Origin: Heloderma charlesbogerti
Taxonomy: Eukaryota > Chordata > Lepidosauria > Squamata > Helodermatidae
Direction of reading: 5' to 3'
Assembly: GCA_026122225.1 (NCBI GenBank)
Contig: JANEZZ010002198.1
Span: forward strand, 620,001 to 684,000
DNA: 64,000 bases
Shown here in pieces: positions 55,489-64,000 of this stretch (positions are counted from its first letter, which is position 1; each line of letters begins with the position of its first letter). Under the pieces are notes generated by a model. The model was not told the DNA's origin. It ran no database searches and saw only the letters and a list, made by a program, of their open reading frames with translations. The position numbers and the translations under genes are program-made.

Positions 55489-56362
55489 GGACTAAATGGC
55501 ATTTCATTGCTTTGCACCTGGCTTGTCTGAATTTCTACCCCAGCCAACTTGGTGCCCTCCAGAGGTGTTGGACTACAACTCTCATCATTCCCAGACAACA
55601 TGGCTACATGGAACTATATTAAAGCCAAACCAACCCAGACACACCAATGTGAGGGATGCTGAAGCAGAAAGAATGAACTGACTTCCTGAACTCCAAGGAA
55701 GTTATAGGGTTTGAAGCAAAGGGAACAAAGAGCTCGATGGCTCAGAGGCTGGATCCAGGATGGGTCAAAACAAAGGGAGCAATAGTTTGGTTCTGGCAAT
55801 GAAATTGAAGGCTCAGGAAGGTTCCTTGCCTCTTGATTAATTTACCTCTAGCTGGCTATACAGAACAACATAGCATAATACTCAAAACAAAAGGTGTCAA
55901 CAAGGGTGCTTAGGTAGTGCTTTATCTTGCTGGCCTGCCTGGGAGGTTGATATGCTCAGGACTGGGTCATTTTGCCCATCCAGGCAGGCTTTTGATTGGC
56001 CAAGTCAAAGGTATCCTCATCCGTTAGTCAGCTGGGTAGTGACAGGCATGGGAATCAGGCAGGTAGTTGCATGTTTTCTTCAGTTGCAGGGAACAACCCT
56101 CTTTAATCTGCTCAAGGAGAAAGCATATATATTCTATCCTGGGTCTCTTTGGTAGTTCAGAGGCTTAACATTGCTCCTAGCAGCTGTGCTCTTCAGAACC
56201 AAAATGGATTATTGAGCCAAGATGTGGGAATACTGCCAATGAAATGCATAGTGTACAATACATATGTCAGGGAGCCAGCACATCCCTGATGTAACAACAA
56301 GGGGTCTGCAAGGATCCATTCTGTTGCTAATGTCTATTTCACTAGCAGACAGATAGAGTTGG
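55489..56362. other. No gene; half-MITE only
   Basis: GGTGCCCTCCAGAGGTGTTG and GACTACAACTCTCATCATTC near 55550 are one arm of a hAT MITE. The rest is unassigned. Confidence 0.4.
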
Positions 56363-56515
56363 ATATTTATTTATTTAAAATATTTCTTGGCCGCCTTTCA
56401 GGGCAGGAATCCTCCCAAGGCAGCATAAAACACTAAAACACATAATAATAATCAGTGTGGTATTAAAAATGGCAAAAACACAATAAAAACAGCAACAGCA
56501 GCAAACGTTCTAAAG
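56363..56515 (-). mobile_element. L2-like LINE 3' tail
   Basis: TTCTTGGCCGCCTTTCAGGG and TCCTCCCAAGGC match the 3' end of the 43375-43935 copy. Confidence 0.7.
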
Positions 56516-57029
56516 AACAGGAAACAATGTACTCTCAGCGAAGCACTCAACTCCATACAGAGTTTGAAGTCACCATTGCCCATACTGAGTGTAAAATTAG
56601 ACAATGTCATGCTCTTAATAGAGAAAGAGTGGGAGTGCACATTATAGACACCACGGTACTGTTGCTGCAGATGGCACTCCCATATGAAGTTATCCAAATG
56701 TTCAGGGCTCCAGGATGTCTCTACTTCAGACATCCACACTAGTGCATGAGTAGTGGGGCCAGGGATCTGCACATCTCTGGGTACAGGGGCAGCAGTGTTC
56801 TTTAACCAAACGATGCTCCTTCATGTGAGTAATACATGAAGGGGGCTACTCTGTCATGTGTAACATGGAGATCCGTCCAAAGACACTCCCCTGATCTTTC
56901 TTGATTGTGGATTTGTGGTCAGGATTTGTGTTTAACTTTTTGCCCAGTCTTCCTTGGTTGGGGCCCTGTGTTTCTGCCCAGCTTGCTTCATAGATTTCAT
57001 AACTACCTTTTTTGCTAGGGTGGCCACAT
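56516..57029. other. No gene or repeat recognised
   Basis: Nothing identified. Confidence 0.3.
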
Positions 57030-57370
57030 GCCTTTACGGAGGACCTCTATTTGAAAGGCTGTCACAGGAAAGTCTTCTGTTTGAAGGGCTGTCCAGTCCA
57101 AGCCTGGTTTAAAAATCAAGAACCATCAGAAGGGACAGCAAGCAGGGCCTTGAAGTTTCCCATCAACAGTGAGCACCTGGACAACAGACTGAGCAGGAAC
57201 ACAGGTCACTTGGTCACAGTCTTCCCCACTCTTGTGAGGTGTATTGTATTTCGGTTTAAATTATAGTAAATATTTCTAAATTGGCATCAATACATATAAA
57301 AACATATGGAAATGTTATGAAATTCTGTGCCCTCTTTTGTCTTCTCTCTTTGGTGATGCATTTCCTCTTT
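57030..57370 (+). repeat. Unidentified interspersed repeat, copy 2
   Basis: Collinear with 18430-18790: AGGGCTGTCCAGTCC, CCTGGTTTAAAAAT, AGAACCATCAGAAGG, GAGCACCTGGACAACAGACT, AGTCTTCCCCAC, then TTTGGTGATGCATTT. Family unknown. Confidence 0.6.
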
Positions 57371-58359
57371 TTTGGCGATGCGTAAGTGACCAGTCTACTT
57401 CTTTTCCACCAGTATTCCTACTAAAGTATATGACTATGCTTCAGGCAAAACCCGGACCCTTTACTGTTGTTTCAGTCTACCAACACAGATTGAATGTGTT
57501 TGTTATTTGCAAGGCCCCTTACCTGGCAGGATCCCAAACAATAACCCAATCATCATTTCAGTAGTTGAGGCTTTAGAATAAAGCATGTAAATTTGTTTGT
57601 AAAAAACTGCTTGCTTTTTCAAACCATAGTCAGTTCTTGATTGAGTTAGAGCTTAATCCGGCCTTCTGTCTATCTGTCGATCCTACGCCCTGCTGGCAAG
57701 AGCCAGGCAGGGCAGGAGGAACAAGGGAAGCAATTTTGCCTCCCATTCTTCCCACACACACACACAAACACACACACAATCAGCTAGACAGGCTAGACAA
57801 TGTTGGATTCCCCTTTCCAAGGTTATAGTAGTGTCTATGGGAGGGGGAATCCAAAATATCCTATGGTTCCTGGGATGCTCTTCCAGAGACTATAGGATTG
57901 TTCTGCCCATTATTCTTTTGAGTATATTTTGTAATTCATTTTGGGATGCTATGTAACCTTTTATCCCCCCCCCCCCATCCCACATACCTGTTTAAATTTT
58001 TCATTGTGTTCACATTGTTTTATCAGTAAGTTACAGATGACTACAGTCCTGTCGCATTCCTTCGTTGGCTACACAAAACCGTCCTGTCTGTTTAAATCTG
58101 GCTACATGGTACTTGACAGGTGTAGATGTTTAGAACATGGATGCAATTGTGACATAATGCTTTTTAAGATGAGACATGGAAGAAATGCAGGGGTTTGCTT
58201 TTAAAATCTCTCCATGACTCTTCTATTTATTTCCCCATCAAGAAGGAACCCTGTTTTTATTTCAGTATTTTGTGTTGCAGATCCCCTTGTTATAGTACAA
58301 ATCAAACACTTTACTTTGATAGAAACTAGGGGCAGACTTCAATGCAGGGAAGTCTGCAA
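57371..58359. other. No gene recognised; (CA)n near 57752
   Basis: A CA-rich tract lies at 57752-57778 and a C run at about 57965. The rest is unassigned. Confidence 0.35.
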
Positions 58360-58515
58360 CAGCTGAGGGATGCATGCTGGAAAAGCAGTATGGCCCTGTA
58401 ACAAGAAGTGATAAACTGTATGCTGAGTTCTTAGAGATTTTTCAGAAGCCTGGGAAGAGACCATCTGAGTATCTAGGAAGGCTAAATTGTTATTGGAGCA
58501 CAATGATAACAGCAC
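58360..58515 (+). pseudogene. Gag/PNMA-like fragment, left piece
   Basis: The plus strand reads LEKQYGPVTRSDKLYAEF and then EIFQKPGKRPSEYLGRL, which resembles the capsid-like domain of Ty3/gypsy Gag and of the gag-derived PNMA host proteins (FxxxQxPGExxSxYLxRL pattern). It runs directly into the 3' end of a BovB LINE at 58522. A related piece lies beyond that LINE at 61744. Whether it came from an LTR element or a PNMA-type gene is unclear. I describe the pieces separately and do not join them. Confidence 0.5.
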
Positions 58516-58520
58516 AAGAC

Positions 58521-58537
58521 ATTTGTTGTTGTTGTTG
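58521..58537. repeat. (TTG)n tail of BovB
   Basis: About five GTT units at the LINE 3' end; on the element strand this is the AAC repeat typical of RTE tails. Confidence 0.9.
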
Positions 58538-61500
58538 TTCAGTCGTGTCCGACTCTTCGTGACCTCATGGACCATAGCACGCCAGGCCTTCCTGTCCTGC
58601 GCTCTCTCCCGGAGCGTACTCAAGTCCATATTCATTGCATCGGTGATGCTATCTAGCCATCTCATCCTCTGCCGTCCCCTTCTCCTTTTGCCTTCAGTCT
58701 TTCCCAGCATCAGGGTCTTTTCCAGAGAGTTTTCTCTTCGCATTAGGTGGCCAAAATATTTGAGCTTCAGCTTCAGTATCTGTCCTTCCAATGAGCATTC
58801 AGGGTTGATTTCCTTCAGGGTGGACTGATTTGACCTCCTTGCAGTCCAGGGGACTTGTAAGAGTCTTCTCCAGCAACACAGTTCGAAAGCATCAATTCTT
58901 CGGCGCTCAGCCTTCCTTATAGTCCAGCTCTCACAGCCATACATTACTACTGGGAAAACCATAGCTTTGATTAGACGGACCTTTGTCGGCAAGGTGATGT
59001 CTCTGCTTCTTACTATGCTGTCTAGGTTGGCCATAGCTTTCCTCCCAAATAGCAAGCGTCTTTTAATTTCATGGCTACAGTCACCGTCTGCGGTGATCTT
59101 GGAGCCCAAGAAAGTAAAATCTGTCACTGCTTCCATTTCTTCCCCTTCTATATGCCAGGGAGTGATAGGGCCAGATGCCATGATCTTCGTTTTTTTAATG
59201 TTGAGTTTCAAACCAGCTTTTGCACTCTCCTCTTTCACCCTCAACAAGAGGCTCTTGAGATCCTCTTCGCTTTCTGCCATTAGGGTGGTATCGTCTGCAT
59301 ATCAGAGGTTGTTGATAATTCTCCCAGCAATCTTAATTCCGACCTCTGATTCATCCAACCCGGCGTGTCTCATGATGTACTCTGCATATAAGTTAAATAA
59401 GCAGGGTGACAATATGCAGCCTTGTCGTACTCCTTCCCCAATTTTGAACCACTCGGTTGTTCCATGTCTGGTTCTTACTGTTGCTTCTTGACCCTCGTAC
59501 AGGTTTCTCAGGAGACAGGTAAGGTGGTCTGGTACTCCCATCACTTTAAGAATTTGCCACAGTTTGTTGTGATCCACACAATCCAAGGCTTTAGCGTAGT
59601 CAATGAAGCAGAAATAGATGTTTTTCTGGAATTCTCTTGCTTTCTCCATGATCCAGCGAATGTTGGCGATTTGATCTCTAGTTCTTCTGCCTCCTCGAAA
59701 CCCAGCTTGTACTTCCGGTAGTTCTCGGTTCACATACTGCTGAAGCCTAGCTTGTAGGATTTTGAGCATCACCTTGCTGGCATGTGAAATGAGCACAATT
59801 GTGCGGTAGTTTGAACACTCTTTGGCATTGCCCTTCTTTGGAATTGGAATGTAAACTGACCTTTTCCAGTCTTGCGGCCATTGTTGAGTGTTCCAAATTT
59901 GTTGGCATATTGAATGCAGCACTTTAACAGCATCATCTTTTAGGATTTTAAATAGCTCAGCTGGAATACTGTCATCTCCGCTAGCTTTGTTAGTAATGCT
60001 TCCTAAGGCCCACTTGACTTTACTCTTGAAGATATCCGGCTCAAGTTCAGTGACCGCACTATCATGGCTATCAGGGACATTCAGATCTTTCCTGTATAGT
60101 TCTTCTGTGTATTCTTTCCACCTCTTCTTAATCTCATCTGCTTCTGTTAGGTCCCTGCCTTCTTTGTCCTTTATCATGCCCGTCTTTGCACAAAACGTTC
60201 CCTTGAGATCTCCGATTTTTTTGAAGAGATCTCTAGTCTTTCCCATTCTGTTGTTTTCCTCGATTTCCTTGCATTGTTCATTTAAGAAGGCCTTCTTGTC
60301 TCTCCTTGCTATTCTCTGGAACTCTGCATTCAGTTGGATATATCTTCCCCTTTCTCCCTTGCTTTTCGCTTCCCTTCTTTCCTCAGCTACTTGTAAAGCC
60401 TCATCAGACAGCCACTTGGCTTTCTTGCATTTCTTTTTCTTTGGGATGGATTGAGTTGCTGCCTCCTGAACAATGTTACGGACCTCCGTCCATAGTTCCT
60501 CAGGCACTCTGTCTATCAGGTCTAATCCCTGAAATCTATTCCTCACCTCCACTGTATATTCATAAGGGATATGATTTAGGTCATACCTGAATGGTTTAGT
60601 GGTTTTCCCTACGTTCTTCAATTTAAGCCGAAATTTTGCAACAAGCAGCTCATGATCTGAGCCACAGTCAGCTCCAGGTCTTGTTTTGACTGACTGTATA
60701 GAGCTTCTCCATCTTTGGCTGCAAAGGACATAATCAATCTGATTTCGATATTGACCATCTGGTGATGTCCATTTGTAGAGTCGTCTCTTGTGCTGTTGAA
60801 AAAGAGTGTTTGCTATGATCAGCGTGTTCTCTTGGCAAAACTCTATTAGCTTTTGTCCTGCTTCATTTTGTACACCCAGGCCATGCCTGCCTGTTATCCC
60901 GGTGATTTCTTGACTTCCTACTTTAGCATTCCAATCCCCTATGATGAAGAGGACATCTTTGTTTGGTGTTAGTTCTAGAAGGTGTTGTAGGTCTTCACAG
61001 AACCGATCAACCTCAGCTTCTTCGGCATCAGTGGTTGGGGCATAGACTTGAATTACTGTGATGTTGAATGGTTTGCCTTGGATTCGTACTGAGATCATTC
61101 TGTTGTTTTTGAGATTGTACCCCAGTACTGCTTTTCCCACCCTTTTGTTGACTATGAATACTACTCCATTTCTTCTAAGGGATTCTTGCCCACAATAGTA
61201 GATATGATGGTCACCTGAACTAAATTCGCCCATGCCTGTCCATTTTAGTCCATTTTAGTTTTAGTTTAGTTCCATTTTGATTCCCAAGATGTCGATGTTC
61301 AGTCTTGCCATCTCCTGTTTGACCACCTCCTTGATTCATTGATCTGACATTCCAGGTTCCTAAACAATATAGTTCTTTTCAGCATCGGATTTTCTTTTCA
61401 CCACCAGACACATCCACAGCTGAGTGTCCTTTCGGCTTTGGCCCAGCCGCTTCACTCTTTCTGGCGCTACTTGGAAATACCCTCTGCTCTTCCCCAGTAG

Positions 61501-61743
61501 TATATTGGACACCTTCCGACCTGAGGGGCTCATCTTCCGGCGTCATCTCTTTTAGCCTTGTGATACGTTCCATGGGGTTTTCTTGGCAAGAATACTGGAG
61601 TGGGTTGCCATTTCCTTCTCCAGTGGACCACATTTTGTCAGAACTCTCTACCATGACCTGTCCGTCTTGGGTGGCCCTGCACGGCATAGCTTATGGCTTC
61701 ACTGAGTTACGCAAGCCCCTTCGTCACAACAAGGCAGTGATCC
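58522..61743 (-). mobile_element. BovB (RTE) LINE, full length, minus strand
   Basis: About 3.2 kb, the usual length of full BovB elements. The 5' end (minus strand) begins GATCACTGCCTTGTTGTG, the same start as the second copy at 62082. The 3' end has GTCACGAAGAGTCGGACACG followed by an ACA/AAC repeat, the typical RTE tail. It encodes endonuclease and reverse transcriptase with few breaks. No clear target duplication is seen. BovB is known for repeated horizontal transfer between squamates, ruminants and parasites; presence here fits a squamate host. Confidence 0.93.
58535..61687 (-). pseudogene. BovB endonuclease-reverse transcriptase, nearly intact
   Basis: The protein nicks DNA and copies its own RNA at the nick. 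The leader frame starts MPCRATQDGQ (61687) and stops at 61379-61381. The main frame of 643 residues (61233 to 59302) has endonuclease motifs VYAPTT (63-68), GDWNAKVG (99-106), IDYVL (166-170) and SDHEL (192-196), then reverse-transcriptase motifs FIDYAKALD (about 543-551) and GVRQGCILSP (601-610). A TGA at 59302-59304 comes directly before YADD, the catalytic motif, and the frame then continues to the C-terminal domain (WTIRKAERRRIDAFELCCW, VPWTARRSNQS) and into the tail repeat as NNNNN. The endonuclease start is also damaged: against the second copy it lacks about 8 bp and has a short A/T-rich expansion where the catalytic Glu (SELKW) should be (about 61240-61330). Confidence 0.93.
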
Positions 61744-62081
61744 AGAAAATACTGAGGTACAGCTACTTAAGCAATTCATCAGAGGGTGTTGGGATGAATC
61801 TCTCATCACACATCTCCACCTGAGAGATCAACTGTATACCAACTCTTCTCCCAAATTATCTCTTCCCCAATTGTTGTACTATTTTTGACAGTATGACACA
61901 GAAAAGGAAACCAAGGAACACAGAAGATTACAGCAACTGGAAAAAACACAGGCTAGATCCAACAGTACATGTCATAGTATAGAGGCTGAATGTAGCTTAA
62001 TTCCCACAGATGGTGAATCCAGGAGATTAGGAAAGTGTATGGATCAAATTTGCCACACAGTGTAGTATTATTTAAATTCAT
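61744..62081 (+). pseudogene. Gag/PNMA-like fragment, right piece
   Basis: 338 bp between two BovB copies. One plus-strand frame reads EVQLLKQFIRGCWDESLI, then LHLRDQLY, a stop after LLYYF (near 61882), then YDTEKETKEHRRLQQLEK. The LLKQFIRGCWD block resembles the second half of the Gag/PNMA capsid-like domain. The stop and both LINE junctions show it is dead. Confidence 0.5.
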
Positions 62082-64000
62082 GGATCACTGCCTTGTTGTG
62101 GCGAAGGGGCTTGCGTAACTCAGTGAAGCCATAAGCTATGCCGTGCAGGGCCACCCAGGACGGACAGGTCATGGCAGAGAGTTCTGACAAAATGTGGTCC
62201 ACTGGAGAAGGAAATGGCAACCCACTCCAGTATTCTTGCCAAGAAAACCCCATGGAACGTATCACAAGGCTAAAAGAGATGACGCCGGAAGATGAGCCCC
62301 TCAGGTCGGAAGGTGTCCAATATACTACTGGGGAAGAGCAGAGGGTATTTCCAAGTAGCGCCAGAAAGAGTGAAGCGGCTGGGCCAAAGCCGAAAGGACA
62401 CTCAGCTGTGGATGTGTCTGGTGGTGAAAAGAAAATCCGATGCTGTAAAGAACAATATTGTCTAGGAACCTGGAATGTAAGATCAATGAATCAAGGTAAG
62501 CTGGAGGTGGTCAAACATGAGATGGCAAGATTGAACATCCGCATCTTGGGAATCAGCGAACTAAAATGGACAGGCATGGGCGAATTTAATTCAGGTGACC
62601 ATCATATCTACTACTGTGGGCAAGAATCCCTTAGAAGAAATGGAGTAGCACTCATAGTCAACAAAAGGGTGGGAAAAGCAGTACTGGGGTACAATCTTAA
62701 AAACGATAGAATGATCTCAGTATGAATCCAAGGCAAACCATTCAACATCACAGTAATTCAAGTCTATGCCCCAACCACTGATGCCGAAGAAGCTGAGGTT
62801 GATCGGTTCTATGAAGACCTACAACACCTTCTAGAACTAACACCAAACAAAGATGTCCTCTTCATCATAGGGGATTGGAATGCTAAAGGAGGAAATCAAG
62901 AAATCACCGGGATAACAGGCAGGCATGGCCTGGGTGTACAAAATGAAGCAGGACAAAAGCTAATAGAGTTTTGCCAAGAGAACACGCTGATCATAGCAAA
63001 CACTCTTTTCCAACAGCACAAGAGACGACTCTACACATGGACATCACCAGATGGTCAATATCGAAATCAGATTGATTATGTCCTTTGCAGTCAAAGATGG
63101 AGAAGCTCTATACAGTCAGTCAAAACAAGACTTGGAGCTGACTGTGGCTCCGATCATGAGCTGCTTATTGCAAAATTTCGGCTTAAATTGAAGAACATAG
63201 GGAAAACCACTAAACCATTCAGGTATGACCTAAATCATATCCCTTATGAATATACAGTGGAGGTGAGGAATAGATTTCAGGGATTAGACCTGATAGACAG
63301 AGTGCCTGAGGAACTATGGACGGAGGTCCATAACATTGTTCAGGAGGCAGCAACTCAATCCATTCCAAAGAAAAAGAAATGCAAGAAAGCCAAGTGGCTG
63401 TCTGATGAGGCTTTACAAGTAGCTGAAGAAAGAAGGGAAGCGAAAAGCAAGGGAGAAATATATCCAACTGAATGCAGAGTTCCAGAGAACAGCAAGGAGA
63501 GACAAGAAGGCCTTCTTAAATGAACAATGCAAGGAAATCGAGGAAAACAACAGAATGGGAAATAGTAGAGATCTCTTCAAGAAAATTGGAGATGTCAAGG
63601 GAACGTTTTGTGCAAAGATGGGCATGATAAAGGACAAAGAAGGCAGGGACCTAACAGAAGCAGATGAGATTAAGAAGAGGTGGAAAGAATACACAGAAGA
63701 ACTATACAGGAAAGATCTGAATGTCCCTGATAGGCATGATAGTGCGGTCACTGAACTTGAGCCGGACGTCCTCGAGAGTGAAATCAAGTGGGCCTTAGGA
63801 AGCATTAGTAACAACAAAGGTAGCGAAGATGACAGCATTCCAGCTGAGCTATTTAAAATCCTAAAAGATGATGCTGTTAAAGTGCTGCAGTCAATGTGCC
63901 AACAAATCTGGAACACTCAACAGTGGCCACAAGACTGGAAAGGTCAGTTTACGTTCCAATTCCAAAGAAGGGCAACGCCAAAGAGTGTTCAAACTACCGC
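62082..64000 (+). mobile_element. BovB (RTE) LINE, second copy, runs off the window
   Basis: Starts GATCACTGCCTTGTTGTGGC, the same 5' end as the first copy but in the other direction, so the two stand head to head. It is closely similar to the first copy over 1.9 kb. The reverse-transcriptase catalytic part and 3' end lie beyond position 64000. Confidence 0.93.
62138..64000 (+). pseudogene. BovB endonuclease-reverse transcriptase, second copy, broken
   Basis: The leader MPCRATQDGQ runs in frame into the endonuclease start (LGTWNVRSMNQGK, then GISELKWTGMGEF with the catalytic Glu intact). This shows that leader and endonuclease form one frame in the family. Breaks: TGA at 62723-62725 after MISV (Arg in the first copy), loss of about 7 bp near 63456 (frame changes after KSKGE), and loss of an A near 63940 in TGGAAAGGTCAG. 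GDWNAKGG replaces GDWNAKVG. Window end cuts it before motif A. Confidence 0.9.

Noticed and set aside
58967..60454. Plus-strand frames of 174 and 188 residues
   Set aside because: They are reverse-strand shadows of the BovB endonuclease-reverse transcriptase.

Overview
The window is vertebrate nuclear DNA, most likely from a squamate reptile (lizard or snake). This rests on two BovB (RTE) LINE copies, CR1-type 3' ends, L2-like LINE ends, tRNA-derived SINEs and many short hAT-type palindromic elements that interrupt otherwise low-CpG, gene-poor sequence. The species cannot be told from the sequence.

Only one host gene is recognised: the first coding exon of an ALKAL2 (FAM150B, ALK/LTK ligand) orthologue on the minus strand at 6150-6414. 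It has a strong Kozak ATG, a signal peptide and a clean splice donor. A CpG island with a minus-strand TATA box lies upstream at about 7650-9130 and probably holds the promoter and a non-coding first exon. The exons for the cysteine-rich ligand domain were not found at 1-6150, so they should lie before position 1. From 9.2 kb to 58 kb the window looks like intergenic desert.

Mobile elements dominate. The most unusual are six CpG-rich elements with TAGGGATG ends (20311-20886, 21305-22259, 26086-26848, 50622-51074, 53195-54020, 55097-55480). Two have perfect 8-bp target duplications, which places them in the hAT class. They are packed with short perfect or near-perfect hairpins; in the 21305-22259 copy the whole core is an inverted repeat about 480 bp long built from smaller palindromes. 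Most carry a consensus 5' splice site facing outward at each end and palindromic YY1-like ATGGCGGC sites. No transposase is encoded.

A separate 2.7-kb hAT-like element (14772-17478) carries a broken BED zinc-finger region. A Tc1 transposon with 217-bp inverted repeats and a decayed transposase lies at 46657-48305. At the right end, a full-length BovB (58522-61743, minus) and a second BovB (62082 to window end, plus) stand head to head, 338 bp apart. The BovB sequences flank pieces of an older gag/PNMA-like reading frame.

The rest is short interspersed repeats, microsatellites and unassigned single-copy-looking sequence. Several stretches of the latter (30790-31080, 45290-45720, 48970-49450, 52630-53060) have the texture of conserved non-coding elements, but this needs an alignment to confirm.
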